The notes beneath the pieces were generated by a model that had not been told where the DNA came from, ran no database searches, and saw only the letters and a program-made list of their open reading frames with translations. Shown here in pieces: positions 7,391 through 16,179 of a stretch of 64,000 nucleotides of DNA (position 1 is its first letter; every line of letters begins with the position of its first letter). The stretch spans positions 7,998,001-8,062,000 of the forward strand of contig NZ_CP108025.1 of the NCBI RefSeq assembly GCF_041435095.1. The letters are read 5' to 3'. The stretch comes from Kitasatospora sp. NBC_00315 (GTDB taxonomy: Bacteria; Actinomycetota; Actinomycetes; Streptomycetales; Streptomycetaceae). The position numbers and the translations under genes were made by a program.

Positions 7391-9969
7391 GCGCGCCGGC
7401 CCCGGGAGCGCGGCGAGTTGACGCAGCGCAGCGCGGCGGTGAGGTCGGCCGTCGGCCCGGCGTCCGGCCAGTCCCGTACACGCAGGACGGTGCTCTCGCC
7501 CGGCAGCAGGGTGGTGAGGCCCTGGTCGGTGCGCGCGTCGGGGTGCAGGCGGTCGGCCTGGAGGAGGAGGTCGCGCAGCAGCGTGCGGGCGGTGACGGTG
7601 ATGTCGGCTCCGCCTCGGCTCGGGGTGACGGTGATGTCCATGGCGCCTTCAGGATAGGCGAAGTCGGCGTCGCCGACGGCGAAGTGCCAGGCACGCAGAC
7701 CGTCCGCCTCGGCCGTCCACAGCTCCTTGCCGGGATCGCCCGCGCCGGCGACCGCGGCGGGCACCTCGACCAGGGCGACCGCCCGGGCCTCGGCGTCGAA
7801 CGCGAGCTCGGCGGCGGCGAGAACCGCGCCGTCGGCCGAGACCCGCCGGACGGTGAGACCACCGCGCCACCGCTGCGCACCCTGGTTGACGACCGCCAGG
7901 ACGAGGCGTCCCTCGCGCTGCTGGAAGGTCAGCAGCCGGTCCGCGTAGAGGCGGCGCAGCTCGTGGTAGAGCGGCTTGGGGCGGGCGTCGCCGTCGATGG
8001 CGGCCCAGGAGGTGACGGGCCAGCAGTCGTTGAGCTGCCACAGCACCGTGCCGGCGCAGCGCGGCCAGTGCGAGCGCCAGTGCTCGACGCCGGTCGCGAC
8101 GGCGCGGGCCTGGTTCACCTGGGTGAGGTAGTGCCACTCGTCGAAGTCGGCGGGGGCGGTGAAGTGGTGGGCGAGGCCGCGGTCCAGCTTGCCGTTGCCG
8201 TCCTCGGCCTTCTGGTGGTGCAGCATGCCGGGAGAGTCGGGGGCGAGGGCCTCGTCGGGGAGCGCCCGGAGCAGCGTGGCGTGGGTGGGCGGTGCCTGCC
8301 AGCCGAACTCGGCGACGAACCGGGGGACGCTGGAGAGGTAGTCGCCGTGGTCCTGGCGGTTCCACACCTCCCAGGAGTGCGAGGTTCCGTGGTCGGGGTG
8401 GTTGGGAGTGTGGTCCCAGGAGCCGGACCAGGGGCTGCCCGCCCAGTAGGGTCGGGTCGGGTCGGTCTGCGCGACGACGCGCGGCAGCAGCCCGAGGTAG
8501 TAGCCCTCGCCCCAGGAGTCACCGGCCAGGTCGGACTCCCAGCCCCACTCGGCGAAGCCCCAGAGGTTCTCGTTGTTGCCGTTCCACAGCACCAGGGAGG
8601 GGTGCGGCATGAGGCGGGCGACGTTCTCGCGGGCCTCGGCCTCGACCTCGCCGCGCAGCGGCTGCTCCTCGGGGTAGGCGGCGCAGGCGAACAGGAAGTC
8701 CTGCCAGACGAGCAGACCGAGCTCGTCGCACACGTCGTAGAAGGCGTGGTCCTCGTAGATGCCGCCGCCCCAGACCCGGACGAGGTCGACGTTGGCGTCG
8801 GCGGCCTGCTGGAGCCGCTCGCGGTAGCGGGCCGGGGTGACACGGGTGGGGAAGACGTCGTCGGGGATCCAGTTGACGCCGCGGGCGAAGATCCGGATCC
8901 CGTTGACGACGAGGGTGAACCCGCTGCCGTGCTCGTCGGCCGCGGTGTCCAACTCGACCGTACGGAAGCCGATCCGCCTGCTCCAGCTGTCCAGTTCGAT
9001 CCCGTGCTCGTCGGTGAGCCGCAGCAGGCAGTCGTACAGCGGCTGGGCCCCGTAGCCACGCGGCCACCACACCTGTGCGTCCGGCACCCGCAGGGTGACC
9101 AGGGCGGAGTCCTCGCCCGCCGCGACGGTGACCTGGTGCCGGCTCCCGCCGATCTCGGCGGTGAGGGTCAGCTCGCGCAGTGCGCCGGCCGTCGTGCGCT
9201 CCAACGCGACCCGCAGTTCGACCTGACCGGTCGCCGGCGGCTCGGCCGGCTGCTGTTCGGCCGGCCGCTGCTCGGCCGTCTGCTGTTCGGTCCTCTCCGG
9301 GTCGGTCGTCTCCCGGTCGGTCGTCTTCCGGTCGGTCGTCTTCCGGACCGTGACGAGCGGGCGGACCTCGGCCAGCCGGGCGGTCGACCACTGCTCGATC
9401 CGGGCCTGGCGCCAGATGCCGGCGGTCACCAGGGTCGGCCCCCAGTCCCATCCGAAACCGCAGGCCATCTTGCGGATGTGGTTCGTCGGCTCCGGGTACG
9501 AGTTGGGTCGCTCACCCAGCAGAGCGCGGACGGCCTCGGCCTCGACGTAGGCCGAGGTGAACCGCACCGAGAGCGGCGTTCGGTCGGCGTCGAGCAGTTC
9601 GGTGACCTCGAAGCGGTAGCTGCGGTGCATGTTGCGGGTCGCCCCGAGCCGTCGGCCCCCGAGGGTGATCTCGGCGACCGTGTCGAGGCCCTCGAAGACC
9701 AGGTCGGCACGTTCGTACGCGCCGTCCCGCGCCGGTACCGCGGTGTCGTACGTCCAGTCGGCGCGCCCGACCCAGGCGACCTCCGTCTCGTTGAGCCCCA
9801 GGTAGGGGTCCGGGATCAGGCCGGCGGCCAGCAGGTCCGTGTGCACGCAGCCGGGCACCTGCGCGGGCACGGCCGTGTGCAGCAGGCTCGCCGGGGCCTG
9901 GGCGGGCGTGTGCCGGGACGGATCCAGCCGCAGCGTCCAGCCGTCGGTGAGCGGCGTGCGGACAGTCAT
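7387..9969 (-). CDS. Glycoside hydrolase family 2, beta-mannosidase-like
   Basis: 860 residues, the usual size for GH2 beta-mannosidases. No signal peptide, so it is probably cytoplasmic and acts on imported oligosaccharides. Order: N-terminal sugar-binding jelly roll (about 1-190, with WVGRADWTYDT), an immunoglobulin-like domain, then the catalytic barrel with GVNWIPDDVFPTR, RVWGGGIYEDHAFYD, the acid/base Glu in LWNGNNENLWG and the nucleophile Glu in FVAEFGWQAPP. A low-complexity insertion of about 40 residues rich in TTDR and AEQ splits the second domain (DNA 9225-9356). ATG at 9969 follows AAGGAG. It shares four bases with lacI downstream. Confidence 0.92.
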   Translation of the reverse strand: MTVRTPLTDGWTLRLDPSRHTPAQAPASLLHTAVPAQVPGCVHTDLLAAGLIPDPYLGLNETEVAWVGRADWTYDTAVPARDGAYERADLVFEGLDTVAEITLGGRRLGATRNMHRSYRFEVTELLDADRTPLSVRFTSAYVEAEAVRALLGERPNSYPEPTNHIRKMACGFGWDWGPTLVTAGIWRQARIEQWSTARLAEVRPLVTVRKTTDRKTTDRETTDPERTEQQTAEQRPAEQQPAEPPATGQVELRVALERTTAGALRELTLTAEIGGSRHQVTVAAGEDSALVTLRVPDAQVWWPRGYGAQPLYDCLLRLTDEHGIELDSWSRRIGFRTVELDTAADEHGSGFTLVVNGIRIFARGVNWIPDDVFPTRVTPARYRERLQQAADANVDLVRVWGGGIYEDHAFYDVCDELGLLVWQDFLFACAAYPEEQPLRGEVEAEARENVARLMPHPSLVLWNGNNENLWGFAEWGWESDLAGDSWGEGYYLGLLPRVVAQTDPTRPYWAGSPWSGSWDHTPNHPDHGTSHSWEVWNRQDHGDYLSSVPRFVAEFGWQAPPTHATLLRALPDEALAPDSPGMLHHQKAEDGNGKLDRGLAHHFTAPADFDEWHYLTQVNQARAVATGVEHWRSHWPRCAGTVLWQLNDCWPVTSWAAIDGDARPKPLYHELRRLYADRLLTFQQREGRLVLAVVNQGAQRWRGGLTVRRVSADGAVLAAAELAFDAEARAVALVEVPAAVAGAGDPGKELWTAEADGLRAWHFAVGDADFAYPEGAMDITVTPSRGGADITVTARTLLRDLLLQADRLHPDARTDQGLTTLLPGESTVLRVRDWPDAGPTADLTAALRCVNSPRSRGRRA
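9300..9344. repeat. 15-base tandem repeat inside the GH2 gene
   Basis: GGTCGGTCGTCTCCC (9300-9314) is followed by two identical copies of GGTCGGTCGTCTTCC (9315-9329, 9330-9344). On the coding strand these give the repeated KTTDR/ETTDP motif. A further CTGCTGTTCGGCC-like repeat (9245-9295) codes for the AEQ/PAEQ run. Both keep frame. Confidence 0.9.
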
Positions 9970-10032
9970 GCGTTTCTCCTTGGTGCGGGTCGGGCCGGTG
10001 GGCCCGCGAGAGGGTCGGCGGTCGCTCGGTGA

Positions 10033-10054
10033 GCCGCCCGGCAAAAAGGGCGGC
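10033..10054 (-). terminator. Stem-loop after the sugar-binding-protein gene
   Basis: GCCGCCC (10033-10039) pairs with GGGCGGC (10048-10054) across an A-rich 8-base loop, 23 bases beyond the stop of the gene at 10077. It sits between that gene and the GH2 start, so it may lower GH2 expression relative to the binding protein. Confidence 0.55.
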
Positions 10055-10076
10055 CGGGCAAGACCGGCGGCCGAGG

Positions 10077-11387
10077 TCAGCCGGCGGAGTTCAGCGCTTC
10101 GGACCACTTCTTGTCGAGGTCGGCGAAGAAGCTGTCCATGTCACCGCCGGCCGCGCCGCGCGCCACGTCGACCAGGTGCTGGCGGTAGTCCTGCGAGGTG
10201 ATGCCGATCTCCGAAGCCTTGTCGATCTTGGCGACCTGCACGGCCGCGGCCTGGGCCTCGGGGATGAACTTGACGCCCTTGTCCTGGAACGGCTGCACGG
10301 TGGTGGGAAGCGCGGTGCCCTTGACGGAGGAGATCGAGCCCTCGGCGGCGGCATTGCCCGACTTGGTGATGAACCAGTTGAGCCAGGCGCTCGCGGCCTC
10401 CTTGTGCTGGGAGTGCACGTTCACGGCGTACTGGTAGTCGGGTCGCAGGACGGAGCAGAAGTGGCCGTCGACCTGTGCGGGAAAGGGCATGAACGCGATG
10501 TCGGCGGGATCCTGCCCGGCTGTCCTGGCCGCGGCCTGCATCTGCGACACCGCCCAGGAGCCGAGCCACATCGAGGCGACCTTGCCCGTACCGAGCAGGG
10601 CTTTGGAGTTCTCCCAGTTGGTGGTCGTGGGGTCCGGTTCGGAAAGCTTGTCGTGGACGACGGTGTAGAGGAGCTTGTCCGCGCTGTAGAGGTCCTTGCC
10701 GGCGGACCACGGCGCTGCGGTGGTCGCCAGCGCGTCGTGCGCGCCCGGGTCGCACGACGGCGAGCCCATGGCGTTGGTCCAGTTCGTCAGCGGCCAGCCG
10801 TCGTGGTAGTTCGTGTAGTACGGCGTGGCCCCGGTCCTGTCCTTGATCGCCTGGAGGTCGGCGACGAACTGCTCGGGTGTGGTCGGCCAGTCGGTGACAC
10901 CGGCCTTCGCCCAGAGCGCCTTGTTGTACACGAAGCCGTTCGCCACGCCGAAGTTGGCGATGCCGTAGACCTTGTCGCCGACAGTGGCGTGGTCGGTGTA
11001 GTCGAACTTCGCGGAGAGGTCGGCGGCGGAGCCCAACGGGGCGAAGAAGGTCGGGTACTGGCCGACCGACAGCGAGTTGGGGATCAGCAGCACGTCGCCG
11101 TAGTTCTCGGTGGTCATGCGGATCTTGGTCTCGCCCTCGTAGTCGGTGAGGCCCTCGAAGCTCACCTTGACGTCGGGGTAGGTCTTGTTGAACTCGGCCG
11201 CGTACTTCTTCAGGGTCCCGTCGGAGACCAGGTCCGTGCGGTTGGTCAGCACCGTGATGTCGCCGGAGACCTTCGCCGGGTCGCCCGAGGCGATCGCGGC
11301 CGACCCTCCGCCGCCCCCACTGCTACCGCTACAGGCAGTGAGCACCGTCATCGTCGCTGCGGCGACGGCTAGCCATCCTCTTCGCAT
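10077..11387 (-). CDS. Sugar ABC transporter solute-binding lipoprotein (orphan)
   Basis: 436 residues. A short basic start, hydrophobic stretch and lipobox LTACSGSS show a lipoprotein on the outer face of the membrane. The rest is the extracellular sugar-binding fold (family 1), including SGDITVLTNRTDL, YNKALWAKAGV and an aromatic-rich binding region (WPLTNWTN). A second ATG ten codons upstream is less likely: AAGGAG at 11396-11401 is correctly spaced for the ATG at 11387. No membrane permease or ATPase gene follows, so it must use components encoded elsewhere. Context suggests manno-oligosaccharide capture. Confidence 0.9.
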   Translation of the reverse strand: MRRGWLAVAAATMTVLTACSGSSGGGGGSAAIASGDPAKVSGDITVLTNRTDLVSDGTLKKYAAEFNKTYPDVKVSFEGLTDYEGETKIRMTTENYGDVLLIPNSLSVGQYPTFFAPLGSAADLSAKFDYTDHATVGDKVYGIANFGVANGFVYNKALWAKAGVTDWPTTPEQFVADLQAIKDRTGATPYYTNYHDGWPLTNWTNAMGSPSCDPGAHDALATTAAPWSAGKDLYSADKLLYTVVHDKLSEPDPTTTNWENSKALLGTGKVASMWLGSWAVSQMQAAARTAGQDPADIAFMPFPAQVDGHFCSVLRPDYQYAVNVHSQHKEAASAWLNWFITKSGNAAAEGSISSVKGTALPTTVQPFQDKGVKFIPEAQAAAVQVAKIDKASEIGITSQDYRQHLVDVARGAAGGDMDSFFADLDKKWSEALNSAG

Positions 11388-11486
11388 ATCCGCTTGCTCC
11401 TTGTGCTGATCGGTCATTGATCACGAGAGCGGCTCCGCTCGGGCTCAGAACGAGCGGTGGCCGATGAGCGCTTAACCTAGACGTCA

Positions 11487-11515
11487 TATAGAAGGCTTGT
11501 CCATAGACCGGTCAA
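11487..11515 (-). promoter_or_regulatory. Candidate promoter and palindromic operator of the sugar-binding-protein gene
   Basis: On the minus strand TTGACC (11515-11510) and TCTATA (11492-11487) are 17 bases apart, about 100 bases before the ATG. The -35 element overlaps the perfect palindrome GACCGGTC (11506-11513), where a LacI-type repressor could block the polymerase. Confidence 0.5.
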
Positions 11516-11539
11516 GGTTGTTATTCAGGGGATGTTCAA

Positions 11540-12052
11540 GCTTTTGCGGCCTGATTTACTAAAACAAAACTAAAACGGAAGCCGGAGGGTGGATCCGTTC
11601 GTCCGGCTGTGAGGGGCCGCCGGATCCCGCTCGCCCGGTGGTTTCGCGCCGATGGCCGGCCGGCTCCCCCGACCGGGCCCGCCGAGACGAGTGGGCTGCA
11701 GTCCGCAGAATTGTCACTCTGCGTAGTTCGAGGCGAGGGCGGTTCCGACCGGTCGGTGCTCCCGGCGACCCCCGTTCCCCGGTGGCCCGCGCTGCGGGCG
11801 TGCCACCGCGAGCGGTGGCGCGGTGCGTCGGCCGGAGCTCTCGTGGTCTGTCGCGGATCGGCCGGGCCGGCGCGGACGGATGCGGAAAGGTGCGGACGAA
11901 GACGGAACGGGGCGGCGCGGTACGGCTGGGCCCCGCGCGGTGTGTCCCTCTTTCGGGTGGAATCCGTGGCCCCGGCGGCCCGGAGCGGAATGTCCTGCCG
12001 CCCGGCGGGGTTCGGGCCCACGAGGACAAGTTTCCGCACCCTTGGAGAGCTC
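11540..12052. other. Intergenic, no gene recognised
   Basis: About 500 bases between the sugar-binding-protein promoter and the next plus-strand gene. Open frames here are Arg/Pro-rich and show no family resemblance. An AT-richer patch at 11560-11580 is unusual for the window. Nothing else is supported. Confidence 0.5.
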
Positions 12053-12724
12053 ATGAAGATCGGCATCATCGGCGCCGGCAACATCGGCGGCAACCTGACC
12101 CGTCGTCTCACCGCCCTGGGCCACGACGTGTCCGTGGCCAACTCCCGTGGCCCCGAGACCCTGAAGGCCCTCGCCGAGGAGACCGGCGCCACCCCCGTCG
12201 AGGCGGCCGAGGCGGCCAGGGGCGCGGCCGTCGTGGTGGTCACCGTCCCCCTGCTGAAGGTGCCCGACCTGCCCGCCGGCCTCCTCGACGGAGCCGCCGA
12301 GGGCTTCGCCGTGATCGACACCAACAACTACTACCCGCAGGAGCGCGACGGCCGGATCGCCGCCATCGAGGACGGCGGGCTGACCGAGAGCCGATGGGTC
12401 GAGGGGCACCTCGGCCACCCGGTGATCAAGGCCTTCAACGGCACCTACGCCCAGGACCTGCTGGACAAGGCCCTCCCCGCCGGCGACCCCGACCGGATCG
12501 CCCTTCCGGTGGCGGGCGACGAGGAGGTGGCGAAGAGGACCGTCCGCGCCCTCATCGACGAACTCGGCTTCGACTCGGTGGACGCGGGCGGCCTGGACGA
12601 CTCCTGGCGCCAGCAGCCCGGCACCCCGGTCTACGGCCTGCGTGCCGGCGTCGAGGCGGTCACCAAGGCGCTGGCCGAGACCTCCCCGGAACGCCCCGAG
12701 GAATTCCGCGGCCAGAGCCGGTGA
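12053..12724 (+). CDS. NADP-dependent oxidoreductase, F420-reductase/NADP-binding (NpdG/6PGD-like) type
   Basis: 223 residues. The N-terminal MKIGIIGAGNIGGNLTRRL is a classic GxGxxG dinucleotide-binding motif, followed by VANSRGPETL (phosphate-recognition region suggesting NADP), VVVTVPLLKVPDL and the FAVIDTNNYYP strand. KAFNGTYAQDL matches the conserved AFNT-like motif of F420-dependent NADP reductases and related proteins. The ATG follows TTGGAGAG at 12041-12048. It is single. The reaction (hydride transfer to or from NADP) is inferred from family; the partner cofactor is not certain. Confidence 0.85.
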   Translation: MKIGIIGAGNIGGNLTRRLTALGHDVSVANSRGPETLKALAEETGATPVEAAEAARGAAVVVVTVPLLKVPDLPAGLLDGAAEGFAVIDTNNYYPQERDGRIAAIEDGGLTESRWVEGHLGHPVIKAFNGTYAQDLLDKALPAGDPDRIALPVAGDEEVAKRTVRALIDELGFDSVDAGGLDDSWRQQPGTPVYGLRAGVEAVTKALAETSPERPEEFRGQSR

Positions 12725-12739
12725 TGGCGGGAGGCCGGC

Positions 12740-12770
12740 CCCGGGCGTGGGGCGGGGCCCCGCGCCCGGG
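12740..12770 (+). terminator. Strong stem-loop after the oxidoreductase gene
   Basis: CCCGGGCG (12740-12747) pairs with CGCCCGGG (12763-12770); inside it GGGGC (12749-12753) pairs with GCCCC (12757-12761). It starts 15 bases after the stop. Confidence 0.65.
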
Positions 12771-12891
12771 CCCCACCTCGCTCACCCGCCGGTCACCGTC
12801 GGTCGGACGTCACGATGAGTGTCCGGTGCGATAGGAGTATCTGGTCCGGACCAGGGCAGTCGGTTGTTCGACACTGACTGTGGAGGTCGCA

Positions 12892-13062
12892 ATGGTTCCC
12901 CTTCTTCTCGTCCTGCTGCTGGCGTTGCTCCTGTTCGGAGCTGGCTTCGCCGTGAAGATCCTCTGGTGGGTGGCCGTCGTCGTCCTGGTGGTCTGGCTGG
13001 TCGGCTTCCTCGCCCGTGGCACCCACTCCTCCGGCAGCCGCCACCGCTGGTACCGCTGGTAG
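12892..13062 (+). CDS. Small hydrophobic membrane protein
   Basis: 56 residues, starting MVPLLLVLLLALLLFGAG. Two hydrophobic segments (about 2-18 and 21-42) with a short turn, then a basic tail ending HRWYRW. Small proteins of this pattern are common in streptomycetes but have no assigned role. GGAGG at 12882-12886 places the ATG at 12892 rather than the upstream ATG at 12880. A long hairpin follows the stop. Confidence 0.8.
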   Translation: MVPLLLVLLLALLLFGAGFAVKILWWVAVVVLVVWLVGFLARGTHSSGSRHRWYRW

Positions 13063-13079
13063 GCGGCGGCGCCGGGGAG

Positions 13080-13125
13080 ACACCCGAGTGGGGCTCGCGC
13101 GCGTGCGCGGGCCCCACTCGGGTGT
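13080..13125. terminator. 15-base-pair hairpin between convergent genes
   Basis: ACACCCGAGTGGGGC (13080-13094) pairs perfectly with 13111-13125 over a 16-base CG-alternating loop that can itself pair. It is 18 bases past the small membrane protein stop and faces the convergent GlxA-type gene, so it can act in both directions. The rest of the gap to 13379 shows no gene. Confidence 0.75.
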
Positions 13126-13379
13126 GCTCGCTGAGGCCCGCAGCACCCCGGAACGCGGGCCCTCTGCCCCGGCGGCCGGGTGCGCTCGACACCTGGCCGT
13201 CATCCGCCGTGCCGACGGGGCCGTAGAGGAGCTCAACACCGGCGGTACCCTGCGAAGCCCGCTGCTGCTGCTGCCGCCCGCCCGCGACCGGCCGGCGGAG
13301 ACCGGTGCGCCCGCCGGGACCGGGGCACGTGCTCGGCCGCCCCGAACTCGCGACACCGGTGGTGCCGCTCAGCGCCGGC

Positions 13380-14369
13380 CTACCCGGCCTCGGCCGAGCG
13401 GAAGGCGCGCCGGTAGGCGGCGGGCGTGGTGCGCAGGGCCTCGTGGAAGCGCCGGCGAAGGTTGACGGCGGAGGAGAGACCGACCCGGCGTGCGATCGTC
13501 TCCACGGGCAGGTCGGTCTCCTCCAACAGCGCCCGGGTGGCGGCGATCCGCCGGTCCAGCAGCCAGCGGCCGGGGCTGATGCCCAACTGCTCGGTGAAGC
13601 GCCGGGTCAGCGTGCGGGCCGAGACCTGGGAGCGGAGCGCCATCTCGGCGACGCTGACCGGTTGATCCAACCGCCCGGCCAACCACTCCAGCAGCGGGGC
13701 CAGCGAGTCGGCGACCGGGCCGGCGGTGGGCAGCTCGGCGTACTGCAGCTGGCAGCCCTCGCGGTGCGGCGGCATCACCATCTGCCGGGCGATCCGCATC
13801 GCGTACGCGGCGCCCTGATCGGCGCTCACCAGGTGGAGGCAGAGGTCCGCGCCGGCCGCCGATCCGGCGCTGGTGGCGACGTCGCCGTGGTCGACGTAGA
13901 GCACCGCGGGGTCGACCCGGACCAGTGGGAACCGGGCGGCCAGCTCGGTGGCGCGAGTCCAGTGGGTGGCGGCCCGCCGGCCGTCCAGCAGTCCGGCGGC
14001 GGCGAGCACGAAGGCACCCGAGCAGAGGCCGACGATCCGCGCGCCGCGTTCGTGGGCGCGGCGGACCGCCGCGACCACCGCCGGCGCCACCTCGCTGCCG
14101 GCCGGCTGCTGCCAGCCGGGGACCAGCACGGTCTCCGCGCGCTCCAACGCGTCCAGGCCCGCCGTGACCAGCACGTCGTAGCCGACCTGGGTGCGCACCG
14201 GACCGGGGAGCTCGGTGCAGACCTCGAACGCGTAGCGGGCCGGGACCGCCGGGCCGTGGTCGCCGAACACCTCGGTCGCGCAGGCCAGCAGGAAGGTCGA
14301 CTGCGGGGGCTGCAAGAGGGCCACGACCCGGTGCGGCGCCGTGGCCGCAGGCAGCGAACGAAGCGTCAT
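13380..14369 (-). CDS. GlxA-type transcriptional regulator (DJ-1/PfpI domain plus AraC HTH)
   Basis: 329 residues from the ATG at 14369; an upstream ATG at 14387 would add six residues. The N-terminal half has the amidotransferase-like fold (VVALLQPPQSTFLLACATEVFG, then VGLCSGAFVLAAAGLLDGRRAATHW with the usual Cys). The C-terminal 100 residues are an AraC double helix-turn-helix (VSARTLTRRFTEQLGISPGRWLLDRRI, then IARRVGLSSAVNLRRRFHEAL). This architecture is that of regulators sensing unknown small ligands. It is divergent from the MFS gene with only 47 bases between, so the two promoters overlap and the regulator may control the transporter. Confidence 0.9.
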   Translation of the reverse strand: MTLRSLPAATAPHRVVALLQPPQSTFLLACATEVFGDHGPAVPARYAFEVCTELPGPVRTQVGYDVLVTAGLDALERAETVLVPGWQQPAGSEVAPAVVAAVRRAHERGARIVGLCSGAFVLAAAGLLDGRRAATHWTRATELAARFPLVRVDPAVLYVDHGDVATSAGSAAGADLCLHLVSADQGAAYAMRIARQMVMPPHREGCQLQYAELPTAGPVADSLAPLLEWLAGRLDQPVSVAEMALRSQVSARTLTRRFTEQLGISPGRWLLDRRIAATRALLEETDLPVETIARRVGLSSAVNLRRRFHEALRTTPAAYRRAFRSAEAG

Positions 14370-14416
14370 GGCGGGAAAGTACCCCATCGTGTCGTTCGGG
14401 ACACTGGAGTGACCGA

Positions 14417-15895
14417 TTGGTACAGACCACTATCTCTGCTGTGACCACCACGCGGCCGCAGAGCCAGACCCAGAGCCAGACCCAGAGTCCGCCCCCGTCC
14501 CCCTCCCCGCCCCCGCCCCCCTCCCCGACCCAGGCCCGGACCGGGAGGTGGATCCGGATCCGGACAGCGCGGGCCGACCCGCCGACCGCCAGGTCGCCCG
14601 CCCGGCCCCCGTTGTGGGACCGACGGTTCACGCTCTACTTCACCGCCCGTACGGTCTCGCTGGTCGGCGACGCGATGATGCCGGTGGCCGCGGCGCTCGC
14701 GGTCGGCGCGTTGTACGGGATCTCCGGGGTCGGCTTCGTCCTCGGCGTCTGGACCGGGACCTTCGTCGTCCTGGTCCTGTTCGGCGGGGTGTTCGCCGAC
14801 CGGATCGGCGCGCGGCGGATGATGATCGGCGCGGACCTCGCCCGGGTGTTCACCCAGGGCGTGCTGGCCGCCGCCTTCTTCGCCGGGCCACCGCCGTTCT
14901 GGCTGCTGGTGACCATGGCGGCACTGGCCGGATCGGCCGCCGCGATGTTCCAGCCGGGGGTGAACGGGATGATCCCGTTGGTCGCCCGCGAGCCGCAGCG
15001 CGCCAACGCCACGCTCAAGGTGGCCGACGCGCTGGCCCAACTGCTCGGTCCGGCCCTGGCGGGGCTGCTGATCACGTTGACCGGCGCCGGCACCGTGTAC
15101 GCGATCGACGGCGCCACCTTCCTGCTCAGCGCGTTGTGCCTGGCGTTCATCCGGATCACCCCGGCCGACGCGCCCACGGCCGCCCCCGCCGCCCCCGCCG
15201 CCGCCGCCGACGCCGACGGCGACCGCGCCGACCGCACCGGCGGTTCACTCCGTCGCGACCTGCGCCAGGGCTGGCAGGAGTTCCGTGCACGCACCTGGAT
15301 GTGGGCGGTGATCCTGATCTGGATGGGCTACGGCGTGCTGCTCTTCGGCCCGCTGATACCGCTCAGCTCGGTGCTGGTCGGTGCCCGGCTCGGCCCGAAC
15401 GCCTACGGCCTGGCGGTCTCCTTCCTCGGCGTCGGAACGGTGCTCGGCGGCCTGTTGGCGCTGCGCCTGCGCCCGGCCCGGCCGTTGGCCGCCGGCGCGG
15501 TGGCGATGGCGCTCTACACCGTGCTGCCGCTCTGCGTGGCACTGGGCGCCGGCCTGCCGGTGCTCCTGGCCGGCCACGTACTCGGCGGCGGTGCCTGGGC
15601 CTTCTGGTCGGTCATGTGGGCGACCAGCGTGCAGACCCACACCCCGCCCGCGGTGCTCAACCGCGTCACCGCCTACGAGCTGGCCGGTTCGGTGTCCGGG
15701 ATCGCGCTCGGCCAGATGGTGGCGGGGCCGGCCACCGCGCTGGCCTCCCCAGACCGGCTGCTGCTGGTGTCGGCGGGGGCCTGCCTCGCGGGCTGCGTGG
15801 CACTGTTCGCGATCCCGGCGATTCGCACGCTGCGCCGCGCCGCTCCCACGGACGGCGCGACGCCGGGGGCACCGGGCGATCCGGACGGAGCGTGA
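14417..15895 (+). CDS. MFS transporter (efflux type)
   Basis: 492 residues. After a Pro/Gln/Ser-rich N-terminal tail of about 65 residues, twelve hydrophobic segments follow. Between helices 2 and 3 is GGVFADRIGARRMMIGAD, the MFS motif A (GxxxDRxGxRR). The family is the MFS_3/EntS-like exporter group. GGAG at 14406-14409 supports a TTG start at 14417; a GTG at 14441 is an alternative that removes eight residues. An Ala-rich loop (about residues 250-275) lies in the middle. The divergent GlxA-type gene is the likely regulator. Substrate unknown. Confidence 0.88.
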   Translation: MVQTTISAVTTTRPQSQTQSQTQSPPPSPSPPPPPSPTQARTGRWIRIRTARADPPTARSPARPPLWDRRFTLYFTARTVSLVGDAMMPVAAALAVGALYGISGVGFVLGVWTGTFVVLVLFGGVFADRIGARRMMIGADLARVFTQGVLAAAFFAGPPPFWLLVTMAALAGSAAAMFQPGVNGMIPLVAREPQRANATLKVADALAQLLGPALAGLLITLTGAGTVYAIDGATFLLSALCLAFIRITPADAPTAAPAAPAAAADADGDRADRTGGSLRRDLRQGWQEFRARTWMWAVILIWMGYGVLLFGPLIPLSSVLVGARLGPNAYGLAVSFLGVGTVLGGLLALRLRPARPLAAGAVAMALYTVLPLCVALGAGLPVLLAGHVLGGGAWAFWSVMWATSVQTHTPPAVLNRVTAYELAGSVSGIALGQMVAGPATALASPDRLLLVSAGACLAGCVALFAIPAIRTLRRAAPTDGATPGAPGDPDGA

Positions 15896-16179
15896 GCGGC
15901 CCGGCGATCCCCGGGGATCTCCGTCCCCCGCTCGCCCCGGGACGCCGCAGCCGCTCCTGACGGGGCCGGACGGATCGGGCGGATCGGGGTGGGGCGAGGC
16001 GGGCGGATCGGCCAGGGCGGGCCGGGCGGGCCGGGCGGGCCGGGTGGGGGTGGCGGGTGGTCAGCGTCTGGCGCGAATGCGGACGCCGAGGGTACGGCGC
16101 TCTCCATGGGGGTGTGCTGAGCGCGGCCGCCCCCCTACGCTTGCGAGGTCACCCGCTCGGCAGGCAGGAAGGTTCGCTC

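Noticed and set aside
11388..11540. A tRNA or small RNA in the AT-richer stretch upstream of the sugar-binding gene
   Set aside because: No cloverleaf or stable fold could be drawn; a promoter explains the composition.
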